From the NCBI GenBank assembly GCA_002405435.1, contig DHLU01000251.1, forward strand, positions 1 through 22,238: a stretch of 22,238 bases of DNA, read 5' to 3'. Below, piece after piece: positions 1 to 8,543 of the stretch. The notes beneath the pieces are model-generated. The model made no database searches. It had not been told where the DNA came from and worked only from the letters and a program-made list of their open reading frames with translations. The position numbers were made by a program, and so were the translations under genes. This DNA is from Flavobacteriales bacterium UBA4660 (GTDB lineage Bacteria; Bacteroidota; Bacteroidia; Flavobacteriales_D; Sanyastnellaceae). Within the stretch, counting starts at the first letter, position 1. Every line of letters begins with the position of its first letter.

Positions 1-249
1 TGCCTGCTTTAGTGCGCCACCCGGCTTGCTTCGTCTGCGCCTGTCCGGGTAGTGCATGTATAAGAAATGAACTGGCCCCTTCCGCCAACCAGGTGCCCCG
101 AATAGAAAGCATTTTCACAGAAAGGTCCGGCAGCCAACGGAATTACTGCTGCCTTCAACTTTTCCCCCCCGAACTTTGTCTTTGAAAAAAGAAATTGAGG
201 ATGGGGCAACTTTTTCCACCCATTTTCCATCAAAGCGGGGAATGCCACA

Positions 250-786
250 ATGACCGACCTTGAACTGGCTAAAGCTTGTATCGCCGGAAACCGGACCGCC
301 CAGCAGACGGTCTACGACCGGAATGCACGTGTGATGATGACGGTTTGCCTGCGATATACAGGCAACAGAATGGAGGCGGAAGATGTGTTTCAGGAAGGGT
401 TTGTCAAGGCATTCAACCACATGCACCAGTACAACGGTGCGGGCTCGCTGGGCGGCTGGCTGCGGATGATCATGGTCAATACCGCCATCAACCACCTGAG
501 GGCAGCGAAGAAGTTAAGGTATTCCCAGGAGCTGGAAGCCGCCGAAAGATTGGCAGGAGAGGAGGAATCGGCGCTGGATGGGCTTGCAAGCCAGGACCTG
601 ATGGAACTGGTGCAGCGAATGCCTGAGGGGTACCGCACAGTTTTTAACCTTTTTGCCATTGAAGGCTTTGGACATAAAGAAATTGGCGAACAGCTGGGAA
701 TCAGCGAAAACACCTCCAAAACCCAATTCCTCAAAGCCCGTAACTGGCTAAAAAAACAACTGGTACCAGCAGATAAACGCACGTGA
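250..786 (+). CDS. RNA polymerase ECF-type sigma-70 factor
   Basis: This 178-residue protein has the two-domain layout of an extracytoplasmic-function sigma factor, which directs RNA polymerase to a small set of promoters. Region 2 lies at about residues 20-90 and contains the acidic stretch AEDVFQEGFVKAF and a GWLRMIMVNTAINHLR segment typical of Bacteroidota ECF factors. Region 4 (about 115-172) has the helix-turn-helix GHKEIGEQLGISENTSKTQF. The ATG at 250 gives the family's usual length, and no better start lies upstream. Its TGA stop overlaps the GTG start of the next gene in a GTGA arrangement, so the two are almost certainly co-translated. That next gene is a membrane protein suited to be its anti-sigma partner. 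The target promoters cannot be told from sequence; the adjacent surface-protein gene is an obvious candidate (inference). Confidence 0.93.
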   Translation: MTDLELAKACIAGNRTAQQTVYDRNARVMMTVCLRYTGNRMEAEDVFQEGFVKAFNHMHQYNGAGSLGGWLRMIMVNTAINHLRAAKKLRYSQELEAAERLAGEEESALDGLASQDLMELVQRMPEGYRTVFNLFAIEGFGHKEIGEQLGISENTSKTQFLKARNWLKKQLVPADKRT

Positions 787-1823
787 AAAACACGGATCAA
801 CATATTCGGGAGCTGTTTAAGGATTTGGCCCACCACGAAAGTGAGGTCAATCCCGCCCTGTGGAACCAGATCCAGTCTGCGCTTCCCGCAGCCGCAGGAA
901 CGACTGTCACTACCACATGGCTGGCTTCCAAGGTTTGGTGGATAGCCGCAGGTGCAGCAGTGGCTGGCGGAATCACCGTTGCGTTACTCACTGCGGGTGC
1001 TAAAGAAGAGAAACGCACCGAAGGAAAAACCACCGCGCCCGTTGTGCAGGCTCCTTTCGTAGAAACAGCGCCCAGGGAAACCACGCAGCAATTAGATATA
1101 CCGGCCGATAATGAAGGCCCGGTGGTGGGCAGAGATACCTTTGTTAACGCACCCGAAGCTCCGGAAAATGAGCCCGTCCATACGCTGCCAGATGAACCTC
1201 ACAAGCGGGTTGTGCCAGCGCCGGAAAGCCCCGAAGGCACTGAAAATCAAGGGGATGTTTCCGAAAAAAAACCGGCCGAGGACGTGCCTCCGGCCGAACC
1301 AGAGGAAGTAACAGCCGAATTCAACGCGGTTCAGGTAAACCAAAACCAATTGCGGTTCTTTTTCTTCCCCCAGTTCCCGGAAGAAGCGGAGTATCGCTGG
1401 TTAATCAATGGGCTGGAAATAAGCAGCGACATGACCTTGTCTTACACCTTCCCGGAAGAAGGGGTGTACGAGGTCAAGTTGTTGATTACCACGGACTCCG
1501 GGGATTTGGATACCCGGACTATGCCGGTGCAGGCCTGGCTGTCCTCCCAGCTGGTGCTGCCAACCATATTTACGCCCACCGCCGATGCCAAAAACGAGTT
1601 TTTCGATCCGGCCTCCTCAAGCAGGAATGTGACCATCCGGTACATGGCCATTTTTGACCCGGGCGGTAAGAAGGTATTTGAGTCAGACGGCACCAGGCTT
1701 TGGGACGGAAATGATGCGTTTGGAAATCCCCTTCCTTCCGGAACCTATAAGGCCGTGGTGAAAGCAACAGACCGAAGTGGACAACCGCTTGCAAAGACCG
1801 GAAACCTTGTGCTGACGAGGTAG
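783..1823 (+). CDS. Single-pass membrane protein, putative anti-sigma partner, with PKD-like and gliding-motility-type C-terminal domain
   Basis: A 346-residue protein starting with GTG, overlapping the sigma factor stop by four bases. Residues 1-45 form a short polar cytoplasmic segment (HIRELFKDLAHHESEVNPAL) resembling the N-termini of Bacteroidota anti-sigma-like proteins. Residues 52-71 form one membrane span. Residues 75-180 are a Pro/Glu-rich linker. A PKD-like beta domain covers about 185-252, with the YTFPEEGVYEVKL motif. The last ~88 residues (LPTIFTPTADAKNEFF onward, with WDGNDAFGNPLPSGTY) match the gliding-motility-associated C-terminal domain family. That domain usually sits on fully secreted T9SS type B substrates with a cleavable signal peptide, so its place behind an internal membrane anchor is odd. 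An anti-sigma/sensor role is inferred from the operon and topology; no classical zinc-binding or FecR motif is visible. Confidence 0.8.
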   Translation: MKNTDQHIRELFKDLAHHESEVNPALWNQIQSALPAAAGTTVTTTWLASKVWWIAAGAAVAGGITVALLTAGAKEEKRTEGKTTAPVVQAPFVETAPRETTQQLDIPADNEGPVVGRDTFVNAPEAPENEPVHTLPDEPHKRVVPAPESPEGTENQGDVSEKKPAEDVPPAEPEEVTAEFNAVQVNQNQLRFFFFPQFPEEAEYRWLINGLEISSDMTLSYTFPEEGVYEVKLLITTDSGDLDTRTMPVQAWLSSQLVLPTIFTPTADAKNEFFDPASSSRNVTIRYMAIFDPGGKKVFESDGTRLWDGNDAFGNPLPSGTYKAVVKATDRSGQPLAKTGNLVLTR

Positions 1824-1833
1824 GAAAGGCGGT

Positions 1834-1841
1834 TATATTTG
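1834..1841 (+). promoter_or_regulatory. Candidate -7 promoter box TATATTTG
   Basis: An exact match to the Bacteroidota -7 consensus TAnnTTTG lies 87 bases upstream of the large surface-protein gene, just after the stop of the preceding gene. It suggests that the surface protein can be transcribed separately from the sigma/anti-sigma pair. A TTG at 1807-1809 is the only nearby -33 candidate, and its 24-base spacing is long. Confidence 0.4.
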
Positions 1842-1928
1842 GCGACTTGTTTTTCGAACCTGTTAACGCACTCAATGGTTTAACCGCAATGATCTAAGCT
1901 TCAAAATCAGAAGACCACGTATTCTACT

Positions 1929-4900
1929 ATGAGAAAAATAGCTACCCTCGCAAGTATTCTTTTCATCGCCGTAACGGGCGTCGCCCAGCAGGTAACCACC
2001 GCGCCCGCCGCTAAGCAGGACCGGGAAGTTATTTCGGGACATGGCCAGTTTTGGAAATACGACACCAAACTGGATGAAGAAGAACTATACAACTACAACA
2101 GGCTGCGCTATATGTCGCGGGAAGACTGGGATCTGTTCCGGCAAGACCCGCGTTACAACAAGGATAAGGTGCGCGAAGTGTATGTAAAAAACAGAAAGCC
2201 CATCGTGCCCTATTACGAAGGCGTTCAAACCAAAGCGATGATGCCGGGTGAGTCCTGTGATTGCTGGATAGCCCCCGATGTTTCCTACACCATTCTTGAC
2301 CCGGTCACACAGTGGGACAACTGCGAAGGCGGCGCCGGCGAAGGGGTCGACTGCTGGCAGCTGCTCGACATCCCCTTCGACTTCTGCTTCTACGGTCAGA
2401 CTTATAGTTCTGTGTACCTGACCACAAAAGGTACCATTGCATTGGGTGGGGGGTACTACGACTGGACACCCTCCGAATTTCCTACGCCTGCAGGAGGTAC
2501 AGAACCTCAGTACAACCACATCTGCGGATTTTGGGCTGACTTTGACTTCAATGCCGCAGGCCAGTACTTCTACAAAGTCACCGATGAGGCCCTCTATGTC
2601 AATTTTATAGATGTAGGTTATTACAACCAGCACCAGGACTACCTGAATACCTTCCAAATGATAATTACAGCCGACGGCAGCGACATCCTGCCCGATGGCA
2701 ATAACGTTCAGTTTTGCTACCTCGACATGAACTGGGCACATGGTGACGTCGGTGGCAACAGCGGTTTCAACGGCCCCTCCCCGGCCAATGCAGGTGCTGA
2801 TAAAAGTTCGGGAACCGAACACAGGCAGTTTGGACGATTCAACCTGAACAGCGACGTCTACAACGGGGTATATGGTCAAAACAATGCACAGCAGGATGGT
2901 GTGAACTGGCTCGACAACAAGGTTTTCACCTTTGACGTGTGCGAGGCGGCGAACAACATCCCCCCCATACCGACGTCTGCAACGCCGTGTGACACTTTTT
3001 ACGTGTGTATCAATGACACGATAGATATCTCTACTCAGTTTCTCGCACCTGAAACAGCCCAAAGCGTGCAGATCAGCGTGGATCTTGAGGGGGAGGGCCT
3101 GGATTTTAGCACCCAATCAGGAAACACGGCCACCTTCAACGGAATTTTTGTGGGAACGGCTGACAACGTCGGCGTGCATACCGTCACGGTAACCGCAACC
3201 GACAACGGCACACCCCAGGGCGAAGTGGAGTTTACCTACATCATAGAAGTGCTCGATATCGTTCTCCCGACGCTTTCCATTGTGGGCCCCGATAGTGTAT
3301 GCGCGGGAGGCATAACCCTGCAGACGGCATCGGAAGGATTTGATTTTTATACCTGGAGCGACAGCGACTGTGGAAATGGCAATGAGTGCGAGATTGCCGG
3401 GTCCGGAACGCAGGTCAACATTACCGTAACCGGAAATCTCGCCGGTTGCACACGTACAGCGAACCGGGTTCTGTATGTAGATCCGTTCGAATATGTGGAA
3501 CCCATTATTATCGACCCCAACCCGACCTGCCCGGGCACCTGCTCTTCACTTTGTGCACCCGAAGGTTTTGTCACCTACCAATGGGAGGTATTTCCAGGAT
3601 ATCCCGGAGAGTTCTGCAACCCGGGTCCCCAAAACCAACCCTGTACCGAGGTAAACCCGGGCACCTACCAGTTGTTTGCCACCAACAACAATGGTTGCAC
3701 GGAGTTCAACATCCTCGTAGTGGAAGAAATTCAGACGTTCATTCCCGAAGAAAATGAAGACCTCAGCACGGCCTATTGCAGCGGCCTTCAACCGGTAACC
3801 ATTGACGGAGGTTACTCTTTTCCTGCATCTGGATTTTTGAATATTTATTGTGCGACCGGTGATCCTACCGGATGGCAAGGCTCTTACCTCAATGTAATCA
3901 TTAACGGAGAAACAGTAGCCGCAGGGTTGACCACCCTCGACGCGTTCGAAATACACAACGTAGCCATTGCATTCGGTGACGAAATTTGTGTCGAATATGT
4001 TTCTTCTGGCGTCAACGACGCATTCAATACTGTCTATCTCTTTAACTGCACCAACCAAGACCAGACCATCATCGGTCCGGGGCTGGAAGACGGAGAGATC
4101 TGGTGCGCTACCTCGGGTTGTGAAGCAGATCCTTACGTGCCGGGTGTGTGGTCTTGTGAAGGCCCTCCAGGCTGGTCATTGACCAATGACGAGGAATACA
4201 ACACCGTATTCACGCCGGGCGCCTACGGCCTCTATAGCTGTTGTTTCGCAGAACCCTCCTGCCAGCTTGAGTTCTGCTACGAGTTTGAGTTCACACTTCC
4301 GCCCACGCTCAACGTGCTGGGCAGCGATGAGGTGAACCTGTGCGAAGGTGAAACCGATGAAGTTTGCGTAGTTATTACGGATATCGGTGGTACGGGAACC
4401 ATTGACTGGGATGGTGATGTTGACCCCAATGCAGATGGAACCTGCGCCACATTTGGTCCCTACAATGACTATGAGAATTTTACGGCCAACGTGGAAATAG
4501 AAAATGGCTGTGGCTCTGATGAAGCGGACATCGCAGTGGACGCAGATATTGCCATTCCGCCACTCGTGATTCCTCCCGACGGCTTCTTCTGTGGAGGCCA
4601 GTCAATTACCCTCGATCCTATAGCACCTGCCGATGACGACGCAAATCTTCAATACGAATGGATAGGACCGGGCGTTACAGGTGCGACCACGCCCACAGTG
4701 AGCGCGACACAATCCGGGACGTATGAAGTTGAAGTATCCAACGACTGCGAATCACAAGAAGCAACCGTCACTTTCCAGATTGTCGCTCCTGATAACCCCC
4801 AGTGTGAGCCGGATGTCAACATCCTGGAATGCACCGAAGGCGAAGCGGAGTTGTGTGTATGCCCCAATACCGGCTATGAAGTCAGCTGGAGCAATGGCGC

Positions 4901-5555
4901 TTCCACCAATTGTATTACGGTGACAAGCTCGGGTACCTATACCTGGACCATTACCGATATCTACAACTGCAATACTGAAACTTCAGGCTCGAGCAGCGTA
5001 ACCATCACCTATGCGCCGGAACTCAATCCCGAAGCGTCAGACCTGCGGATTCTTTGCCCGGGCGAATGTGAAAATCTTGTACTGAACCCGACTTATGCCA
5101 CCTCGTATACCTGGTCTTCCGACTGCGACGAACTCAACATCACGGGCTCAGGCCCTCAGTTGAATTTCTGCTTTGACCAGGTGCCCGATACTTGCCTCTA
5201 CGACCAGATTACCATCACAGGCACTGCCACCAATGTTTGTGGCACACAAAGTGCCAACTTTCTGGTGCAAAACAACCAGTGCCTGATTACAATTCCCAAT
5301 ATCTTCACGCCGGGTGGGGGCGATACGCTCAACACAAGGTTTGAGATTCCGGGACTGGATCTGTACGAAGGCGCTACATTGACTGTGTTTGACCGCTGGG
5401 GATCCGAGGTCTTTCAAAGCGATGACTACGGCAAAAACAACGACTACTGGCGCGCAGAAGATGTCAACGCAGGCACATTCTACTACGTACTCTTGCTTCC
5501 TTACGGAAACAAGCGACAGTATGCCGGTTATGTGACCGTGCTGAAGAGCGAATAA
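1929..5555 (+). CDS. Large secreted NIDO/Ig-like cysteine-rich protein with T9SS type B C-terminal domain
   Basis: A 1208-residue predicted surface or secreted protein. Residues 1-20 are a signal peptide (MRKIATLASILFIAVTGVAQ). Residues ~105-335 resemble a nidogen-like (NIDO) extracellular domain, with FCFYGQTYSSVYLTTKGTI, an NTFQMIITADGSD strand and an FGRFN segment. The middle (~345-1115) is a string of Ig/PKD-like beta domains whose boundaries I cannot set exactly. The end (~1118-1208; IPNIFTPGGGDTLNTRFEI, VFDRWGSEVF, GTFYYVLLLPYG) is the gliding-motility-associated C-terminal domain that targets proteins through T9SS. There are about 50 cysteines, unusually many for this class, which implies disulfide stabilisation outside the cell. 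An adhesin or matrix-binding role is inferred from the domains; no catalytic motif is visible. It lies 105 bases after the sigma/anti-sigma pair and may be its target. Confidence 0.9.
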   Translation: MRKIATLASILFIAVTGVAQQVTTAPAAKQDREVISGHGQFWKYDTKLDEEELYNYNRLRYMSREDWDLFRQDPRYNKDKVREVYVKNRKPIVPYYEGVQTKAMMPGESCDCWIAPDVSYTILDPVTQWDNCEGGAGEGVDCWQLLDIPFDFCFYGQTYSSVYLTTKGTIALGGGYYDWTPSEFPTPAGGTEPQYNHICGFWADFDFNAAGQYFYKVTDEALYVNFIDVGYYNQHQDYLNTFQMIITADGSDILPDGNNVQFCYLDMNWAHGDVGGNSGFNGPSPANAGADKSSGTEHRQFGRFNLNSDVYNGVYGQNNAQQDGVNWLDNKVFTFDVCEAANNIPPIPTSATPCDTFYVCINDTIDISTQFLAPETAQSVQISVDLEGEGLDFSTQSGNTATFNGIFVGTADNVGVHTVTVTATDNGTPQGEVEFTYIIEVLDIVLPTLSIVGPDSVCAGGITLQTASEGFDFYTWSDSDCGNGNECEIAGSGTQVNITVTGNLAGCTRTANRVLYVDPFEYVEPIIIDPNPTCPGTCSSLCAPEGFVTYQWEVFPGYPGEFCNPGPQNQPCTEVNPGTYQLFATNNNGCTEFNILVVEEIQTFIPEENEDLSTAYCSGLQPVTIDGGYSFPASGFLNIYCATGDPTGWQGSYLNVIINGETVAAGLTTLDAFEIHNVAIAFGDEICVEYVSSGVNDAFNTVYLFNCTNQDQTIIGPGLEDGEIWCATSGCEADPYVPGVWSCEGPPGWSLTNDEEYNTVFTPGAYGLYSCCFAEPSCQLEFCYEFEFTLPPTLNVLGSDEVNLCEGETDEVCVVITDIGGTGTIDWDGDVDPNADGTCATFGPYNDYENFTANVEIENGCGSDEADIAVDADIAIPPLVIPPDGFFCGGQSITLDPIAPADDDANLQYEWIGPGVTGATTPTVSATQSGTYEVEVSNDCESQEATVTFQIVAPDNPQCEPDVNILECTEGEAELCVCPNTGYEVSWSNGASTNCITVTSSGTYTWTITDIYNCNTETSGSSSVTITYAPELNPEASDLRILCPGECENLVLNPTYATSYTWSSDCDELNITGSGPQLNFCFDQVPDTCLYDQITITGTATNVCGTQSANFLVQNNQCLITIPNIFTPGGGDTLNTRFEIPGLDLYEGATLTVFDRWGSEVFQSDDYGKNNDYWRAEDVNAGTFYYVLLLPYGNKRQYAGYVTVLKSE

Positions 5556-5593
5556 TCCCGTTTGTTCGGGTCAGGCGCAATGGTCCCGCTGCC

Positions 5594-5613
5594 TGTGCGG
5601 TATTTACCGTGCA
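5594..5613. other. Small hairpin 3' of the large surface-protein gene
   Basis: Bases 5598-5601 (CGGT) pair with 5606-5609 (ACCG), and the stem extends to 5594-5613 if two G-U pairs are allowed, giving an eight-pair stem with a four-base loop. It lies 40 bases after the stop at 5555. No T-run follows on the + strand, so it is not a classical terminator; an mRNA 3'-end stabiliser or chance are both possible. Confidence 0.25.
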
Positions 5614-5716
5614 GAAAGCAGACAGGCCCGGCAGGCCCTGCGCAGATGGTTGTAAATGTCTGTTGTGGAATGGGGGCGCCGCGTCCTTAGGCTGCGGTCT
5701 TCAAGCGGGTTAACCG

Positions 5717-7069
5717 ATGTCGAAACCAAAAACTGTTTTTTTCTGCCAGCACTGCGGCGCACAATCCCCCAAGTTTATGGGCCGCTGCCCGTCCTGCGGC
5801 GAATGGAATACCTATGTGGAGGAAGTGGTGCAGCGCGCCACCGGTCAGCGTCAGGCGCCTGTTGCGTCGAATGAGCCCAAACCGGTTCACAGCCTCGAAG
5901 CAGCCGCGCATGATCGCTTGCCCCTTGCCGACGGCGAACTGCAGCGGGTACTCGGCGGAGGTATTGTAAGGGGCAGCCTGATTCTCTTTGGAGGTGAACC
6001 GGGTATCGGAAAAAGCACCCTAATGCTGCAGGTATCACTCCAGCAGCAGGGCATGAAGGTGCTTTACGTGAGCGGCGAAGAAAGCGAAGAGCAGATTCGC
6101 ATGCGCGTTGACAGAATGCCCAGCCGGAACCCCGCCTGTATGGTGCTGATGGAAACCTCGCTGGAGAACATCCTGCACCATGCCGCGCAACTCGCGCCGC
6201 AACTTCTGGTTATTGACTCCATTCAAACCCTGGCGACATCGGCCGTAGAAAGTTCTCCCGGGAGCATTTCTCAGGTGCGCGAGTGCGCTACCCAGCTGTT
6301 GCGTTTCGCTAAGGAAAGCGGAACTGCAGTATTCCTGATAGGCCATATAACCAAGGAAGGAACGCTGGCGGGCCCCAAGGTGCTCGAGCACATGGTAGAT
6401 ACCGTACTGCAGTTTGAAGGCGACCGCCACCATGTCTACCGTCTCCTTCGCGCCCACAAAAACCGCTTCGGCAGCACCAGCGAGCTCGGTATCTATGAAA
6501 TGCAGGCAGATGGTCTGCGTGAGGTAGCCAATCCGTCGGAGATACTTATACAAAGCCATAGTGACGCGCTCAGCGGAACGGCCATTGCCGCGGTGCTCGA
6601 GGGCGTGCGGCCGCTGATGGTGGAAGTACAGGCCCTGGTGAGCACGGCTGTCTACGGGACTCCGCAGCGAAGCACCACGGGATACGACCTGAGGCGTCTC
6701 AATATGTTACTTGCCGTGCTTGAAAAACGCTGTGGATTCCGGTTGGGACACAAAGATGTTTTTCTCAACATCGCCGGCGGATTGCGCATTGAAGACCCCG
6801 CCATGGATCTTGCGGTGATCGCCGCAATACTTTCGAGCGACCAGGACATACCCGTTTCCAGGCACATGTGTTTTGCCGGTGAGGTTGGATTGAGCGGAGA
6901 AATACGCCCCGTGGCGCGTATGGATTACCGGGTGCGCGAAGCGGCACGGCTTGGCTTCGGTGAAATATATATATCATCCTACAACAAGGGCATCGATCCG
7001 CTACGCACCGGGGTTAAGGTGCAAATGGTCGGACGTGTAGATGAGTTGCTGCAGCTCTTGTTTGCCTGA
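5717..7069 (+). CDS. radA: DNA repair protein RadA (branch-migration helicase)
   Basis: RadA (Sms) is a cytoplasmic RecA-like ATPase that promotes branch migration during recombinational repair. This 450-residue copy has the expected order. A four-cysteine zinc finger uses C10, C13, C24 and C27 (CQHCG...CPSCGEW). The Walker A motif is GGEPGIGKST (92-101, K99), and Walker B is LLVIDSIQTL. The RadA-specific KNRFGST motif sits near residue 250. The C-terminal Lon-protease-like domain follows (about 275-450). Length is normal for the family and all key residues are present. It starts at the ATG at 5717, 161 bases after the surface-protein gene, and converges with rsmI, whose stop lies only 19 bases beyond. 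No strong promoter box was seen upstream. Confidence 0.97.
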   Translation: MSKPKTVFFCQHCGAQSPKFMGRCPSCGEWNTYVEEVVQRATGQRQAPVASNEPKPVHSLEAAAHDRLPLADGELQRVLGGGIVRGSLILFGGEPGIGKSTLMLQVSLQQQGMKVLYVSGEESEEQIRMRVDRMPSRNPACMVLMETSLENILHHAAQLAPQLLVIDSIQTLATSAVESSPGSISQVRECATQLLRFAKESGTAVFLIGHITKEGTLAGPKVLEHMVDTVLQFEGDRHHVYRLLRAHKNRFGSTSELGIYEMQADGLREVANPSEILIQSHSDALSGTAIAAVLEGVRPLMVEVQALVSTAVYGTPQRSTTGYDLRRLNMLLAVLEKRCGFRLGHKDVFLNIAGGLRIEDPAMDLAVIAAILSSDQDIPVSRHMCFAGEVGLSGEIRPVARMDYRVREAARLGFGEIYISSYNKGIDPLRTGVKVQMVGRVDELLQLLFA

Positions 7070-7088
7070 GTTCTTTATTCGGCCGCGC

Positions 7089-7754
7089 TCATGTTGCGCC
7101 GATTACGACAACAAACTCTCCGCGAATTTCATGTTCAGATAAATGCTGCCTCACCGAGGCCAGGGTTCCGCGCACCATTTCCTCGTGCATTTTGGTCAGT
7201 TCGCGGCCCACGGCACAAGGCCTGTCGGGTCCGCAAAATTGGACGAGCTGCTCGAGCGTCTTGAGAATGCGGTGGGTAGATTCATAAAGCACTACCGTTC
7301 GGGTTTCGGCGGCAATCTGTTTGAGGCGGGTCTCCCGGCCTTTTTTATGGGGAAGAAAACCTTCGAATACAAACCTTTCCGTGGGCAGGCCGCTGGCCAC
7401 CAGGGCCGGCACAAAAGCTACAGGTCCGGGCAGACAAACGACCTCTATGTCTTCCTGCAGGCATGCACGCACCAGCAGAAATCCGGGATCGCTGATGCCG
7501 GGCGTTCCGGCATCGGTCACCAGCGCCAGTGTTTTTCCCAAACGAACCTGAGCGACGATGCCATCAACCACCTTGTGCTCGTTGTTGAGGTGATAGGAAA
7601 TCAGGTTTTTCTGAAGACCGAGGTGTGTGAGCAGTTTGCGCGTAACACGCGTGTCTTCGCAGATTACGGCATCCGCCTCTTTCAGGGTGCGAATGGCCCT
7701 GAGGGTAATGTCTTCAAGATTACCGATGGGCGTGGGAACAAGAACGAGCTTCAC
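7089..7754 (-). CDS. rsmI: 16S rRNA (cytidine-1402-2'-O)-methyltransferase
   Basis: RsmI uses S-adenosylmethionine to methylate the ribose of C1402 in the decoding centre of 16S rRNA. The 221-residue protein shows the tetrapyrrole-methylase fold signatures: PTPIGNLEDI (7-16), CEDTR (32-36), DAGTPGISDPG (81-91), LPGP (108-111) and SGLPTERFVFEGFLP (121-135). It is shorter than the E. coli enzyme (286 residues), lacking the C-terminal extension, which is common in Bacteroidota. The start is GTG at 7754, overlapping the stop of the upstream gene in a GTGA arrangement. It is therefore translationally coupled to a conserved protein of unknown function. Confidence 0.95.
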   Translation of the reverse strand: MKLVLVPTPIGNLEDITLRAIRTLKEADAVICEDTRVTRKLLTHLGLQKNLISYHLNNEHKVVDGIVAQVRLGKTLALVTDAGTPGISDPGFLLVRACLQEDIEVVCLPGPVAFVPALVASGLPTERFVFEGFLPHKKGRETRLKQIAAETRTVVLYESTHRILKTLEQLVQFCGPDRPCAVGRELTKMHEEMVRGTLASVRQHLSEHEIRGEFVVVIGAT

Positions 7755-8455
7755 AAATGGCGGCGTTCAACCAGGTCGATAAAGTCTGTGGCTACCGGAT
7801 CTTCTTCATTCCAGGCATACTTGCTTTTGAGTGAGTTGAGGTGGCGCAGGGCGTCCTCCCTGTTGGTGGTATTGAGTTTGTCGACGCTCACCTCGTATTC
7901 CTGATTATTGCCCTTAAAAAGTTCACGTGCATACTGAAAGCGCTGGTTGAGCGTAATGGCCTTTTTGAGGTCCTGGATGGGAGTGCTTTCGAGTTTTTCT
8001 GCGAGAGACTCCCGCACGATTCCGGCCCCGATGAGTTCATTGACACTCGGCGCTGCGGTTACCTGGGCTGCGGGTACCGACACTTCTTCGCGGGGCTTCT
8101 CTGCGGGCACTTCCGGGCGTATTGGAGTGGCCGGCTGATCCTGGGTGGCCTCCTCGATGGCATCGAGCAGATTGACCTGAGCGGCTTCGCGCACCTTGAA
8201 GGGAATGGGTTCCAGCGCGGACGGCTCAACCGCCGACACCTGCGCGGGTGATTCGGCATCGGCTTCACTTTCCTTTACGTCGTGGTCGTAGGCCTTAAAG
8301 CGCAATACCACCAGACGCTCATACAGCTCACGGCTATAGTCCGCCAACTGTTCGAGTTGCTCACGGCTCAACTGGCCGATATGCAGTTCATCGAGACGCG
8401 CGTTAAGCTCTTCGGCAATTTCCTTGAGACGCTTGTATTTGACCGGTTCGTTCAT
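7751..8455 (-). CDS. Conserved Bacteroidota protein of unknown function, coupled to rsmI
   Basis: A 234-residue protein without signal peptide or membrane span, so probably cytoplasmic. Residues ~5-60 are charged and helical (IAEELNARLDELHIGQL), likely a coiled coil. Residues ~62-135 are a low-complexity Ala/Pro/Glu linker. Residues ~136-234 form the conserved part, with ESLAEKLESTPIQDLKKAI, TLNQRFQYARELFKGNN and a tryptophan-containing tail ending in LVERRHL. I recall this C-terminal pattern in unnamed proteins across the phylum but know of no function. Its stop overlaps the GTG start of rsmI by four bases, which suggests a shared role in ribosome biogenesis, or only co-expression. Its promoter is unclear; TAACTTGC on the - strand about 40 bases upstream is a poor match to the usual box. 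Confidence 0.85.
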   Translation of the reverse strand: MNEPVKYKRLKEIAEELNARLDELHIGQLSREQLEQLADYSRELYERLVVLRFKAYDHDVKESEADAESPAQVSAVEPSALEPIPFKVREAAQVNLLDAIEEATQDQPATPIRPEVPAEKPREEVSVPAAQVTAAPSVNELIGAGIVRESLAEKLESTPIQDLKKAITLNQRFQYARELFKGNNQEYEVSVDKLNTTNREDALRHLNSLKSKYAWNEEDPVATDFIDLVERRHL

Positions 8456-8543
8456 CAGGCACAGTTTGGGTTCATAGACACAATGGTCAGCGCAAGTTAG
8501 CCCATAATGGAGCCCCGGTCAACAGGCCTGCCATGGCCAGTTT

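Noticed and set aside
1..249. Possible small - strand genes or a tRNA before the sigma factor
   Set aside because: The open frames lack conserved features and run into the promoter/leader side of the sigma gene. ACCCGG (19-24) and CCGGGT (45-50) can pair, but no cloverleaf can be drawn. A GAACTTTG at 171-178 is one mismatch from the -7 box but has no -33 partner, so I did not list it as a promoter.
2085..3116. A 343-codon open frame on the - strand inside the large surface-protein gene
   Set aside because: It is antisense to the NIDO-like region of a well-supported gene, has no recognisable domain, and has a Val/Cys-rich composition expected of a mirrored frame.
7060..7095. Bidirectional terminator between the convergent radA and rsmI genes
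   Set aside because: Only 19 bases separate the stops and no stem followed by a T-run is visible on either strand.
7143..7904. A 253-codon + strand frame across rsmI and its upstream neighbour
   Set aside because: It is antisense to two strongly supported genes, spans their coupled junction and shows no family resemblance.
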